Part shown: in pieces, positions 1 through 5,523 of the stretch
How positions within the stretch are numbered: position 1 is the first letter of the stretch
Layout: the number at the start of each line of letters is the position of its first letter
Source of the DNA: an uncultured Collinsella sp.
GTDB taxonomy: Bacteria; Actinomycetota; Coriobacteriia; Coriobacteriales; Coriobacteriaceae
DNA: 21,467 bases
Assembly: GCA_958370325.1 (NCBI GenBank)
Contig: CATXJW010000034.1
Location: forward strand, 1 to 21,467
Direction of reading: 5' to 3'
Translations under genes and position numbers: made by a program
The notes under the pieces: model-generated
The model's database searches: none
Told to the model about the DNA's origin: nothing
The model's input: the letters and a program-made list of their open reading frames with translations, nothing else

Positions 1-369
1 TTGCGGTTGCAAACAAGTCGCCGCCAGGACCGGTTGTCACGAGACCGGCGATAACTTCAGCGGTGCCAGCAAGGTAGGGATCGCGCAGGCAAGCCTCCTC
101 CTTCGCGTTCAGCTTGACCTTGTGAGGGACGGTGCGGTTATTTGCAAATCCGTGAGAATCGCACCACGCCTTGGAATATGAATCCGTGCAGCGTCCGCGC
201 TCAAAAAGGGATATATCGTATTTTCGTCGTAGTTGTCTCGGACGTAGATCTCGCTGCTCTCGGCGGGAGACCCCTCGTCGGCATAGGCTGCCGCAACGGG
301 CACAGATGGTGTCATGACAAAGGAGAGGCAAAGAGCTGCTGAGACGATGGAGGGCAGGCATTTCTTCAT
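1..369 (-). pseudogene. Small secreted Cys-containing protein, frameshifted and cut by window edge
   Basis: The ATG at 369 opens a clear Sec signal peptide: MKK, a hydrophobic core, then AAAYA before DEG, with cleavage probable after residue 30. The open frame runs only to 109 and its last 25 residues look unnatural. At 221-224 (TTTT on plus, AAAA in the gene) one extra A would give DEKYDISLFERGRCTDSYS and an open frame to base 1, continuing through SKAWCDSHGFANN, HKVKLNAKEEACLRDPY and the Gly-rich GLVTTGPGGDLFATA. The repaired mature part has at least three Cys. I do not recognise the family. Small size, Cys content, a hydrophobic Gly-rich end and an adjacent thioredoxin-like gene would fit a bacteriocin-like or other disulfide-containing secreted peptide, but that is inference. 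The thioredoxin-like gene ends 29 bp upstream, so the two were probably one operon. The frameshift may be real, phase-variable or a sequencing error. Confidence 0.6.
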
Positions 370-398
370 GGCTGGCTCCTTAATCTGGCCTTTGATAG

Positions 399-938
399 TT
401 ACTTGATGTCGCCTCCTTCCGCTTTATATCCGTTGTATTTGGCGTATTTCTTTAATAAGGCAAGGGGTTCTTCCTCTCCTTCGGATAAGCCGATGATGTT
501 TCCTTGATCATCCAGTATGAATACGGACGGAATATGCTCAAGTTCATATTGGTCATACACGGTCTTATCTTAATCTATGTATATGGGAAAGTCTCCTTCA
601 TGGACCGAGGCTTCTTCAATTGTGCTGTCCTCGGAAACAGTGAAAAGGTTCTTCCTTAAGGCTGCGAAATTATCAAGTTGTTGCATATCTTCTATGAGAG
701 ATTCGCAGTGCTGACACCACGATGCCCAGAACATCAAGATGTTTTCCTCATTAGGTTTTAGCTTGTCAAAATTATTGACGTTTCGGCCGAGGCTGAAATC
801 TTGACCCTTTTTAATGGACAAAGATGAGGGATAAGCATCGTGTTGCGGTTTGATATTGGCGGCGATTAAGACGGCGAAACACACCAGAGCCGCCAAAGTC
901 AGTAAGGCGATAACGCATTTTCTCGGTTTCCAGCTCAT
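399..938 (-). pseudogene. TlpA/thioredoxin-like membrane-anchored protein with internal stop
   Basis: The start is ATG 938, chosen because AGAGAGG lies 8 nt upstream; ATGs at 956 and 968 lack a ribosome binding site. Residues 9-28 form one hydrophobic N-terminal segment (signal anchor). The redox motif FWASWCQHC follows, with Cys75 and Cys78, typical of TlpA/ResA-type extracytoplasmic thioredoxins. The frame stops at TAA 570-572 after FPIYID, yet the same frame stays open beyond it, reading DKTVYDQYELEHIPSVFILD and on to a stop at 399-401. That second part holds the cis-Pro (HIPSVF) and the usual final strand of the fold. A single base change (to AAA, GAA or CAA) would restore a 179-aa protein. 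As read, the 122-aa product lacks the cis-Pro half and should be inactive. The stretch is AT-richer than the housekeeping genes to the right, which suggests horizontal origin. It probably served the secreted protein downstream. Confidence 0.8.
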
Positions 939-980
939 AACAGATTCCTCTCTCATGGTGAAACGCATACGTTTTGAAAC

Positions 981-1196
981 GGGATACCGCTTCGATTCGT
1001 TCCGGACGCGGATGTGGACGTAACTGGTCTCGGTGCCAAGTGCGATTTCAGTGCTGTATATGACTTAACGGGAATGTCCGAGCAGTGCCGGAGTCTCCAT
1101 CTGGATTGTTCCGACTGGAACATCAGCCCGAATACACTGCATAGCGACTCCGACAAGAAAGTCCCCGGCGTAATCCTTCCCAAGGCATGGCAATAA
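981..1196 (+). pseudogene. Tail fragment of a BspA-like (DUF285) leucine-rich repeat surface protein
   Basis: A short open stretch on the plus strand, preceded in frame by a TGA at 975-977, reads NGIPLRFVPDADVDVTGL, then DLTGMSEQCRSLHLDCSDWNIS, then HSDSDKKVPGVILPKAWQ and stop. The spacing of Phe/Leu, Gly-Met, Cys-x-Ser-Leu, Leu-Asp-x-Ser-x-Trp matches one degenerate repeat of BspA-type surface proteins (MF..C.SL..LDLSGWD), and the PGVILPKAW ending is how I recall such proteins ending in Collinsella. No ATG or convincing ribosome binding site exists, and GTG 1014 would give only 60 aa. I read it as the 3' remnant of a larger adhesin whose front was lost when the thioredoxin-like locus arrived or by deletion. 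The family call rests on pattern recognition only. Confidence 0.4.
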
Positions 1197-1275
1197 TCAA
1201 GATGCCGCAGCGGCAAGACAAAGACAGATTCCCGCGATAACCCTACGCTCAGCTCGTTTCTATTCACCCTGAGCG

Positions 1276-1297
1276 AAGGGAGTGTCGCATATGCATG
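1276..1297 (+). promoter_or_regulatory. Ribosome binding site with two competing ATG codons
   Basis: AAGGGAG lies at 1276-1282. ATG 1291 is 8 nt downstream, the usual spacing, but with nine G in the following tract it reads out of frame with the pilin. ATG 1295 is 12 nt downstream, less favourable, and is in the pilin frame. The site therefore couples pilin translation to the length of the G tract. Confidence 0.6.
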
Positions 1298-1315
1298 CAG
1301 CGGCGCAGAACCTCC

Positions 1316-1324
1316 GGGGGGGGG
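1316..1324 (+). repeat. Poly-G tract (G9), candidate contingency locus
   Basis: Nine consecutive G lie 19 bases after ATG 1295, inside the pilin leader. With G9, ATG 1295 gives MQRRRTSGGGYLLEV and the pilin. With G8, ATG 1291 gives MHAAAQNLRGGYLLEV and the pilin. With G10, the 1291 frame meets a TAG five codons past the start of the tract (CCTAGAGG context). Mononucleotide G tracts of this length at the 5' end of surface genes are classic slipped-strand sites. Variation itself cannot be seen in one sequence. Confidence 0.65.
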
Positions 1325-2181
1325 TATCTCCTAGAGGTATCCGCCTCCGGAGGCCAAGGAATTATCGAGTACGTCCTGATCATCGCGGTCATCGGCCTGG
1401 TGATCGTGTTCGCGGGACCCGGCGTGGCCGGAGCCATCCGCAACCAGTTCAACCTGGTCGGCAACACGGTGAACAATGGGACGGTTGGCGGCGTCGAGGG
1501 AGGCGCATCCGGCGGAGGGTCTGCAGGTACCGATTCCGCGACCGTCCAGGCGGCTATCGCCAAGGACGCGAAGGACTGGACCCTCGAAGAGCAGAGGGCC
1601 GTGGCCGAGGACATCGCCGCGAAGGGCGAGGCATCGTCCGCCATCGCCAAGGCGGAGGCCGCGATGAATGCAGGGACGAAGTTCTCGATGAAGCTCACCG
1701 ATGGTCAGACGCTCGAGTACAAGATTATCGGCATCAACCACGATGACTTGGCCGATGGTAGCGGCAAGGCGGGCCTGACGTTCCTCGCCACCTCGACGGG
1801 TATCAAATCTCGCGTGAACGCCACCAACACCAATGCCGGTGGCTGGGAGAAGTCGGAACTCCGCGCGAAGATGAACTCCGGCGAGATCTGGAACCTGATG
1901 CCCTCCGATTTCCAATCCAAGGTGAAGCCGGTCAGGGAGCTGACGAACAACGTTGATGGAACCGACAAGAATGCCGCCGTGACGGCGACCTCGGACAAGC
2001 TGTTCATGCTCAGTTATTCCGAAATCGTAGAGACCCCTTATAGCGGCTGGTCTGGTTATTCTTGGATCGGAAACGAAGGAACCCAGTACGAGGCCTTCAA
2101 GGGTAAGGTGACGAACAATTATTCGGGTAACGATTGCCTGAGTGTTGGCGTCGCTTGGTGGGAGCGTTCCTTGAATCCGAG

Positions 2182-2191
2182 CGCCTCTGCG
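2182..2191 (+). repeat. Target-site duplication, left copy
   Basis: CGCCTCTGCG directly abuts the left IS end and is repeated exactly at 3544-3553. IS256-type elements usually duplicate 8-9 bp, so one or two bases of this 10-bp match may be shared with the IS tips by chance. Deleting the IS plus one 10-bp copy restores the pilin reading frame. Confidence 0.85.
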
Positions 2192-2214
2192 GCTTATAGG
2201 ACAAAATGTGTGTC
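2192..2214 (+). repeat. IS left terminal inverted repeat
   Basis: Twenty-three bases beginning GCTTATAGGACAAAATG match the reverse complement of 3521-3543 without a mismatch. Confidence 0.9.
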
Positions 2215-2221
2215 TACTTTA

Positions 2222-2252
2222 GGGGCATCGACGCAGGTCGATGCCCCTTTTT
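2222..2252 (+). terminator. Rho-independent terminator inside the IS left end
   Basis: A perfect 11-bp stem (GGGGCATCGAC at 2222-2232 with GTCGATGCCCC at 2237-2247), a GCAG loop and five T. It would block read-through from the host gene into the transposase. Here it also ends the pilin transcript before the fused frame reaches its stop codon at 2261-2263. Confidence 0.85.
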
Positions 2253-2288
2253 CAGCCGTTTAAATTCCGTGGCCGCTTTTAACCGCTC

Positions 2289-2305
2289 GGACAGAATGTG
2301 TGTCC
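2289..2305 (+). repeat. Internal near-copy of the IS end sequence
   Basis: GGACAGAATGTGTGTCC repeats the inner part of the left end (2199-2214) with a single mismatch, in the same orientation and 90 bp further in. No second copy is visible at the right end. It may be a transposase binding site near the promoter or a relic of an older IS end. Confidence 0.6.
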
Positions 2306-2376
2306 GGTTGCCCATCGTTCCCGCTGGTAGATAACCTTTTCCGGAACCGTTAAATACCCTTTCGGAAGAGGTGCCC

Positions 2377-3495
2377 ATGAAGGCCGTTTATTGCCCCTAC
2401 TGCGGCGGTCGGACCAAGCGCAACGGCAGGACCTCATCGGGATCCCAGCGGTGGAGGTGCACGGCCTGCGGCGCGTCGACGACGGTGAGGTACGATGACA
2501 CGGCGACAAGGCTGGACGAGTTCCTCGGGTGGCTCCTCTCCAAGGACTCCCAGGCGGCGATGCCGGGCGGCGGTCGGTCCTTCAGGCGCAGGACGGCCGA
2601 GTTCTGGGAGGTCTGGCCCATGCCCGTCCCCGACGGCGAGCTCCACCGCGTGCTCTACGTCGACGGGATCTGGGTCGCGCGCGACCTCGTGGTGCTCATA
2701 TGCTGCAGCGGCGAGCGGGTGGTCTCCTGGTACATGGCGAGGTCGGAGAACTCGAGGGCGTGGTCGGCCCTCATGGCGCCGATCCCGGCGCCCGACGTGG
2801 TCGTCACCGACGGCGGGAGCGGGTTCGCCAAGGCCGTGCGCGAGACCTGGCCGCGCACCAGGGTCCAGAGGTGCACCTTCCACGCCTTCTCGCAGGTCAA
2901 ACGCTACACGACGACGCGGCCGAAGCTCCAGGCGGGGCGCGAGCTCTACCTCATCGTGCGCGACCTCATGGGCATCGAGACGCTGCACCAGGCCGAGCTC
3001 TGGGTCGAGCGCTACCTCGACTGGTGCGGGTTCTGGGCCGACTTCCTGGAGGACAGGACCGTGGTGGACGGCAGGAGGGCCTGCACCCACGAGAGGCTGA
3101 GGCGGGCGCGCTCGTCGCTGTCGTCGCTGGTGTCGGCGGGGACGCTGTTCACCTACCTCGACCCCGCCCTGGCCAAGGCCGGCCCGCTGCCGTCGACCAA
3201 CAACATGATCGAGGGAGGGGTGAACTCGCAGCTGAGGGCCGTCCTGCGCAACCACCGGGGACTGACGTCGGTTAAGCGCGTGAAGGCGGTGTTCTGGTGG
3301 TGCCACGCGCACTCGGGGGACGCGAGGACGGCGCGCGAGAAGCTCGCCGCGATGCCGACCGATGCGGACATCGACTTCCTGTTCAGCGTCTACTCCGCCT
3401 CGCCGTCGCGTGACGATGGAGGGCCGGAATGGGGCGACAGGGCCGTGTGGGAGGACCTCCACCACAGGGACCCGTACCCGTTCTGGCTGGATTAA
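2377..3495 (+). CDS. IS1249/IS256-family transposase, zinc-ribbon variant
   Basis: This 372-aa DDE transposase catalyses movement of the surrounding IS. ATG 2377 is preferred over GTG 2371 because GGAAGAGG lies 5 nt before the ATG and too close to the GTG. The N-terminus is a zinc ribbon with Cys6, Cys9, Cys28 and Cys31 (CPYCGG and CTACG), likely for DNA binding. The catalytic core shows Asp96 (YVDGIWV), Asp145 (VVVTDGGSGF) and Glu279 (STNNMIEGG), with the CxxH motif RCTFHAF between the second Asp and the Glu. The frame is intact with no frameshift, so the protein is probably active. It lies just downstream of the IS terminator and internal repeat, so any promoter must be between about 2253 and 2370; TTGCCC at 2308 with GATAAC at 2330 is a weak candidate. 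It could equally be filed under IS256 (variant Zn-binding type). Confidence 0.93.
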   Translation: MKAVYCPYCGGRTKRNGRTSSGSQRWRCTACGASTTVRYDDTATRLDEFLGWLLSKDSQAAMPGGGRSFRRRTAEFWEVWPMPVPDGELHRVLYVDGIWVARDLVVLICCSGERVVSWYMARSENSRAWSALMAPIPAPDVVVTDGGSGFAKAVRETWPRTRVQRCTFHAFSQVKRYTTTRPKLQAGRELYLIVRDLMGIETLHQAELWVERYLDWCGFWADFLEDRTVVDGRRACTHERLRRARSSLSSLVSAGTLFTYLDPALAKAGPLPSTNNMIEGGVNSQLRAVLRNHRGLTSVKRVKAVFWWCHAHSGDARTAREKLAAMPTDADIDFLFSVYSASPSRDDGGPEWGDRAVWEDLHHRDPYPFWLD

Positions 3496-3520
3496 TGGAT
3501 GGAAACGGATGTTCTATCGG

Positions 3521-3543
3521 GACACACATTTTGTCCTATAAGC
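3521..3543 (-). repeat. IS right terminal inverted repeat
   Basis: The reverse complement equals the left end over all 23 bases; it reads GACACACATTTTGTCC and then TATAAGC on the plus strand. Confidence 0.9.
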
Positions 3544-3553
3544 CGCCTCTGCG
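3544..3553 (+). repeat. Target-site duplication, right copy
   Basis: CGCCTCTGCG, identical to 2182-2191. The pilin frame resumes at 3554 with CTC TTC CTC TAT GTC and stops at TAG 3641-3643. Confidence 0.85.
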
Positions 3554-3655
3554 CTCTTCCTCTATGTCAACAGCAACGGCGATCCGTCGTACAACTACGG
3601 CGCGACGAACTCGAATCGCGTCTGCCCAGCTTGGTGCTTCTAGATTCATCTGTTA

Positions 3656-3686
3656 AGCCCGCACGGCCTGTGCGGGCTTTTCTTTT
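3656..3686 (+). terminator. Rho-independent terminator of the pilin gene
   Basis: A 9-bp perfect stem (AGCCCGCAC at 3656-3664, GTGCGGGCT at 3670-3678), a GGCCT loop and a T-rich tail TTTCTTTT begin 13 bases after the pilin stop. It marks the true 3' end of the gene before the IS arrived. Confidence 0.85.
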
Positions 3687-3689
3687 GGC

Positions 3690-4110
3690 GGTTACTCGAA
3701 CGGTTTGATGTTTGTGGCATAGGTTATCGGTTTGAGGAGAAATGGGGTCATACAGCGGCTCTCAGAGCGCCTGCTGCACTCCCCCGCCATTACCCCTGCG
3801 GCGTCCTCGTATGGAGTCCATCCTGGTTGGCGTTTTGTTGTAACCGCTCACTTGTCCACAGATCAAGTGAGCTGCTGGAATAAATACAGCGACACGCTAG
3901 TTCGATACAGTCGCTATATCTGCGTAAATCGCCGCGATAAATACAGCCCGTACTCGGCTGTATACCAGCTACGCGTATGTAGATTCATATCGCGTTAATA
4001 AATCGGCCCAAGCGCGTGCAAAACGCGCAAGTAGCCGCAAAAAGCGGTTATCGCGCAGGTAGATTTTTGGCACCCTGTTGCTTAATCAAAATTAAGCAAT
4101 TGCTTAAAAC
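3690..4110. other. Non-coding stretch with short repeats and palindromes
   Basis: I see no convincing gene here. The longest open frame (plus, 3732-3998) lacks a proper start. The stretch holds a 9-bp inverted repeat (3846-3854 and 3864-3872) whose loop region includes TTGTCCACA, a DnaA-box-like 9-mer; two copies of ATAAATACAGC (3881-3891 and 3937-3947); a stem ATACAGC/GCTGTAT (3941-3947 and 3957-3963); and three copies of TTGCTTAA near 4078-4107. It could be a decayed element, an attachment region or a regulatory region. It lies between the pilin terminator and the tRNA-Pro terminator. Confidence 0.5.
4078..4107. promoter_or_regulatory. Operator-like palindrome with three TTGCTTAA units
   Basis: TTGCTTAAT (4078-4086) and ATTAAGCAA (4091-4099) form a perfect 9-bp inverted repeat around CAAA. 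A third direct unit, TTGCTTAA, follows at 4100-4107. This looks like a binding site for a dimeric regulator or a recombinase. No gene starts nearby, so its role is unknown. Confidence 0.35.
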
Positions 4111-4140
4111 AAAAAAGGTCAGGCACTAGGTGCCTGACCT
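4111..4140 (-). terminator. Rho-independent terminator after tRNA-Pro
   Basis: Read on the minus strand, a perfect 11-bp stem (4130-4140 with 4116-4126, AGGTCAGGCAC and its complement) with a 3-base loop is followed by a run of T (AAAAAA at 4111-4116 on plus). It lies 10 bases after the CCA end of the tRNA. Confidence 0.85.
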
Positions 4141-4149
4141 GCAAACTTC

Positions 4150-4226
<77 letters not shown>

Positions 4227-4268
4227 AAGCTTTTGTTTGTTGCTCTGCTCTCGCTCGCAACAGGGAGT

Positions 4269-4298
4269 ATATTAACCCGAAACTTTAGACTTGTGCAA
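4269..4298 (-). promoter_or_regulatory. Candidate sigma-70-type promoter for tRNA-Pro
   Basis: On the minus strand, TTGCAC (4293-4298) and TAATAT (4269-4274) are separated by 18 bases and lie about 43 bp upstream of the tRNA 5' end, just after the coaBC stop. It would let the tRNA be transcribed apart from the long operon. Confidence 0.5.
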
Positions 4299-4306
4299 GA
4301 ACTTTT

Positions 4307-5521
4307 TTACAAATTTTGAAGCAAGTCCAAAATTGTATCTGCGAGCTGGGGTTTTGTTAGCACGGGAAGTTCTTGTGTGCCCGTTTTGCTCACAATCCAA
4401 GCCTTGTTCGTGTCGGTTCCGAAGCCCGAATCGGCGCGTGAGACATCGTTGGCGATAATGGCATTGCAGCCTTTGCGTGCCAATTTGCGCTCGGCGTACT
4501 CAACGACGCTATCGGTCTCGGCAGCAAAGCCGATTACGAGGCGATCACCTTTTTGGCGTGAGAGTTCGGCCAAGATGTCAACGGTCTCGACGAGCTCGAT
4601 TCGATCCAGGCGCTCGTTGGCTTTTTTGAGCTTATGGTCCGCCGGGGCCGCCGGCGTGTAGTCGGCGACGGCGGCGGCGCAAATGGCCGCGTCGGCCGTC
4701 TGGAAGGCGCTCAGCGCTGCCTTGAGCATTTCTGAGGCGGTCTGTACGTGCACGCACTCCACACCGCGGGGAACGTCGAGCGATGTCGGTCCCAGCACGA
4801 GCGTGACAGCGGCACCGCGACGTGCGGCCTCCCCCGCCAGGGCGATACCCATCTTGCCCGAAGAACGGTTGCCAATGAAGCGCACGGGGTCGATCGGCTC
4901 ATGCGTGGGGCCGGCGGTAATGACGATGCGCTTGCCCGCTAGGTCTTGTTGCACGGGATTGAGCACCTCGCAGACGGCATCGACGACTTCCTCGGGTTCG
5001 CTCATGCGCCCCGTGTCCACGTCGCCGCAGGCAAGGTAGCCACTGCCGGGTCCCACCACGTGGACGCCGCGCTCGCACAGCGTGGCCATATTGGCCTGCG
5101 TAGCCGACGCCTTCCACATGCCATTGTTCATGGCCGGCGCGATCACGACGGGCCGCGGTGTCGCAAGCAGCGTTGTGGAGATGAGGTCATCGGCGATGCC
5201 GTTGGCCATCTTGGCGATGATATTGGCCGTCGCGGGCGCCACGACCACCAAGTCGGGCTCCTGCGCCAGCGAGATATGGTGGATGGGGTCAGAAGGGTCG
5301 TCGAATAGCCCAACCGCGACCGGCTCATTGGTGAGCGCGCGGAAGGTGAGCGGCCCCACGAACTCAGTGGCATGCTCGCTCATGACGACCTTGACGTGCG
5401 CGCCGCGCTTTTGGAGCAGGCGCACGATATTGCACGACTTATAGGCGGCGATCCCGCCGGTAATGCCCAGCAGGATCGTTTTTCCCTCAAGTTGCATTGA
5501 ATTGTTGGGTGCCGCCGTCAT
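4307..5521 (-). CDS. coaBC: Bifunctional phosphopantothenoylcysteine decarboxylase / phosphopantothenate-cysteine ligase
   Basis: This 404-aa protein catalyses two steps of coenzyme A synthesis. The CoaB part joins cysteine to 4'-phosphopantothenate, and the FMN-dependent CoaC part decarboxylates the product. The N-terminal flavoprotein domain shows GITGGIAAYK (19-28), the catalytic His in IHHIS (81-82), PAMNNGMW (129-136) and the flap GYLACGDVDTGRM with Cys165. The ligase domain begins near residue 197 with ITAGPTHEPIDPVR and NRSSGKMG (218-225), and has KKANERLDRIELVETVDIL downstream. Length matches the fused Dfp family. ATG 5521 is chosen because AAGGAAG lies 7 nt upstream; Met9 has no such signal. 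The gene starts 2 nt after the zinc-ribbon gene ends, so translation is probably coupled. It is the last protein gene of the run, followed by tRNA-Pro. Confidence 0.97.
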   Translation of the reverse strand: MTAAPNNSMQLEGKTILLGITGGIAAYKSCNIVRLLQKRGAHVKVVMSEHATEFVGPLTFRALTNEPVAVGLFDDPSDPIHHISLAQEPDLVVVAPATANIIAKMANGIADDLISTTLLATPRPVVIAPAMNNGMWKASATQANMATLCERGVHVVGPGSGYLACGDVDTGRMSEPEEVVDAVCEVLNPVQQDLAGKRIVITAGPTHEPIDPVRFIGNRSSGKMGIALAGEAARRGAAVTLVLGPTSLDVPRGVECVHVQTASEMLKAALSAFQTADAAICAAAVADYTPAAPADHKLKKANERLDRIELVETVDILAELSRQKGDRLVIGFAAETDSVVEYAERKLARKGCNAIIANDVSRADSGFGTDTNKAWIVSKTGTQELPVLTKPQLADTILDLLQNL

Positions 5522-5523
5522 CG

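Larger units (their letters stand above)
2192..3543 (+). mobile_element. IS1249/IS256-like insertion sequence, complete, 1352 bp
   Basis: The element is bounded by perfect 23-bp terminal inverted repeats at 2192-2214 and 3521-3543 (outer part GCTTATAGGACAAAATGTG) and flanked by a 10-bp direct repeat. It carries one intact transposase gene read left to right, a rho-independent terminator just inside the left end, and a second near-copy of the inner repeat at 2289-2305. Its intact ends, gene and target duplication indicate a recent insertion. It splits the pilin gene in the same orientation. The family call comes from the transposase: a zinc-ribbon N-terminus joined to an IS256-like DDE core. 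Confidence 0.9.
1295..3643 (+). pseudogene. Flp/Tad-type pilin fused to a DUF6273-like domain, interrupted by an IS
   Basis: The left piece is 1295-2191 and the right piece 3554-3643; between them lie the IS and its target duplication. The rejoined gene encodes 328 aa. Residues 1-20 form a short leader ending SASGG. QGIIEY follows, so cleavage after Gly20 puts Glu at +5 and Tyr at +6, the type IVb (Flp) prepilin signature. Residues 27-40 are the hydrophobic helix, and a Gly/Ser-rich linker follows at about 60-80. From about residue 128 the sequence resembles DUF6273 as I recall it: a GGWEKSELRAKMNSGEIWN block, then WWERSLNPSAS, and after rejoining LFLYVNSNGDPSYNY and VCPAWCF. Such a fusion suggests a minor pilin displaying a binding domain. 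As it stands, translation would enter the IS and stop at 2263, replacing the last 29 residues with 23 IS-encoded ones. No other tad genes are in the window. Confidence 0.8.

Noticed and set aside
953..1267. 104-codon minus-strand frame upstream of the thioredoxin-like gene
   Set aside because: No ribosome binding site, implausible composition, and it lies opposite the LRR-like tail.
1331..1915. Long minus-strand frame opposite the pilin gene
   Set aside because: It is a high-GC shadow of the pilin coding frame; composition is Arg/Gly/His-rich with no domain.
2434..3465. 343-codon minus-strand frame opposite the transposase
   Set aside because: Shadow frame caused by codon bias of the transposase, without start signals or any recognisable motif.
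3742..3843. 33-codon frame starting ATG 3742 after GAGGAG
   Set aside because: The spacing to the ATG is too short and the peptide (Cys-Cys, Pro-rich) shows no recognisable feature.
3732..3998. 88-codon open frame on the plus strand between the pilin terminator and tRNA-Pro
   Set aside because: It needs a TTG start without a ribosome binding site at a sensible distance, and its Tyr/Ser/Arg-rich end reflects the local ATACAGC repeats. A loose resemblance of its end to the pilin C-terminus is not borne out at nucleotide level, so it is not a template repeat.
3870..4070. Possible CRISPR-like or iteron array of ATAAATACAGC
   Set aside because: Only two exact copies, with no regular spacing or spacers, so not an array.
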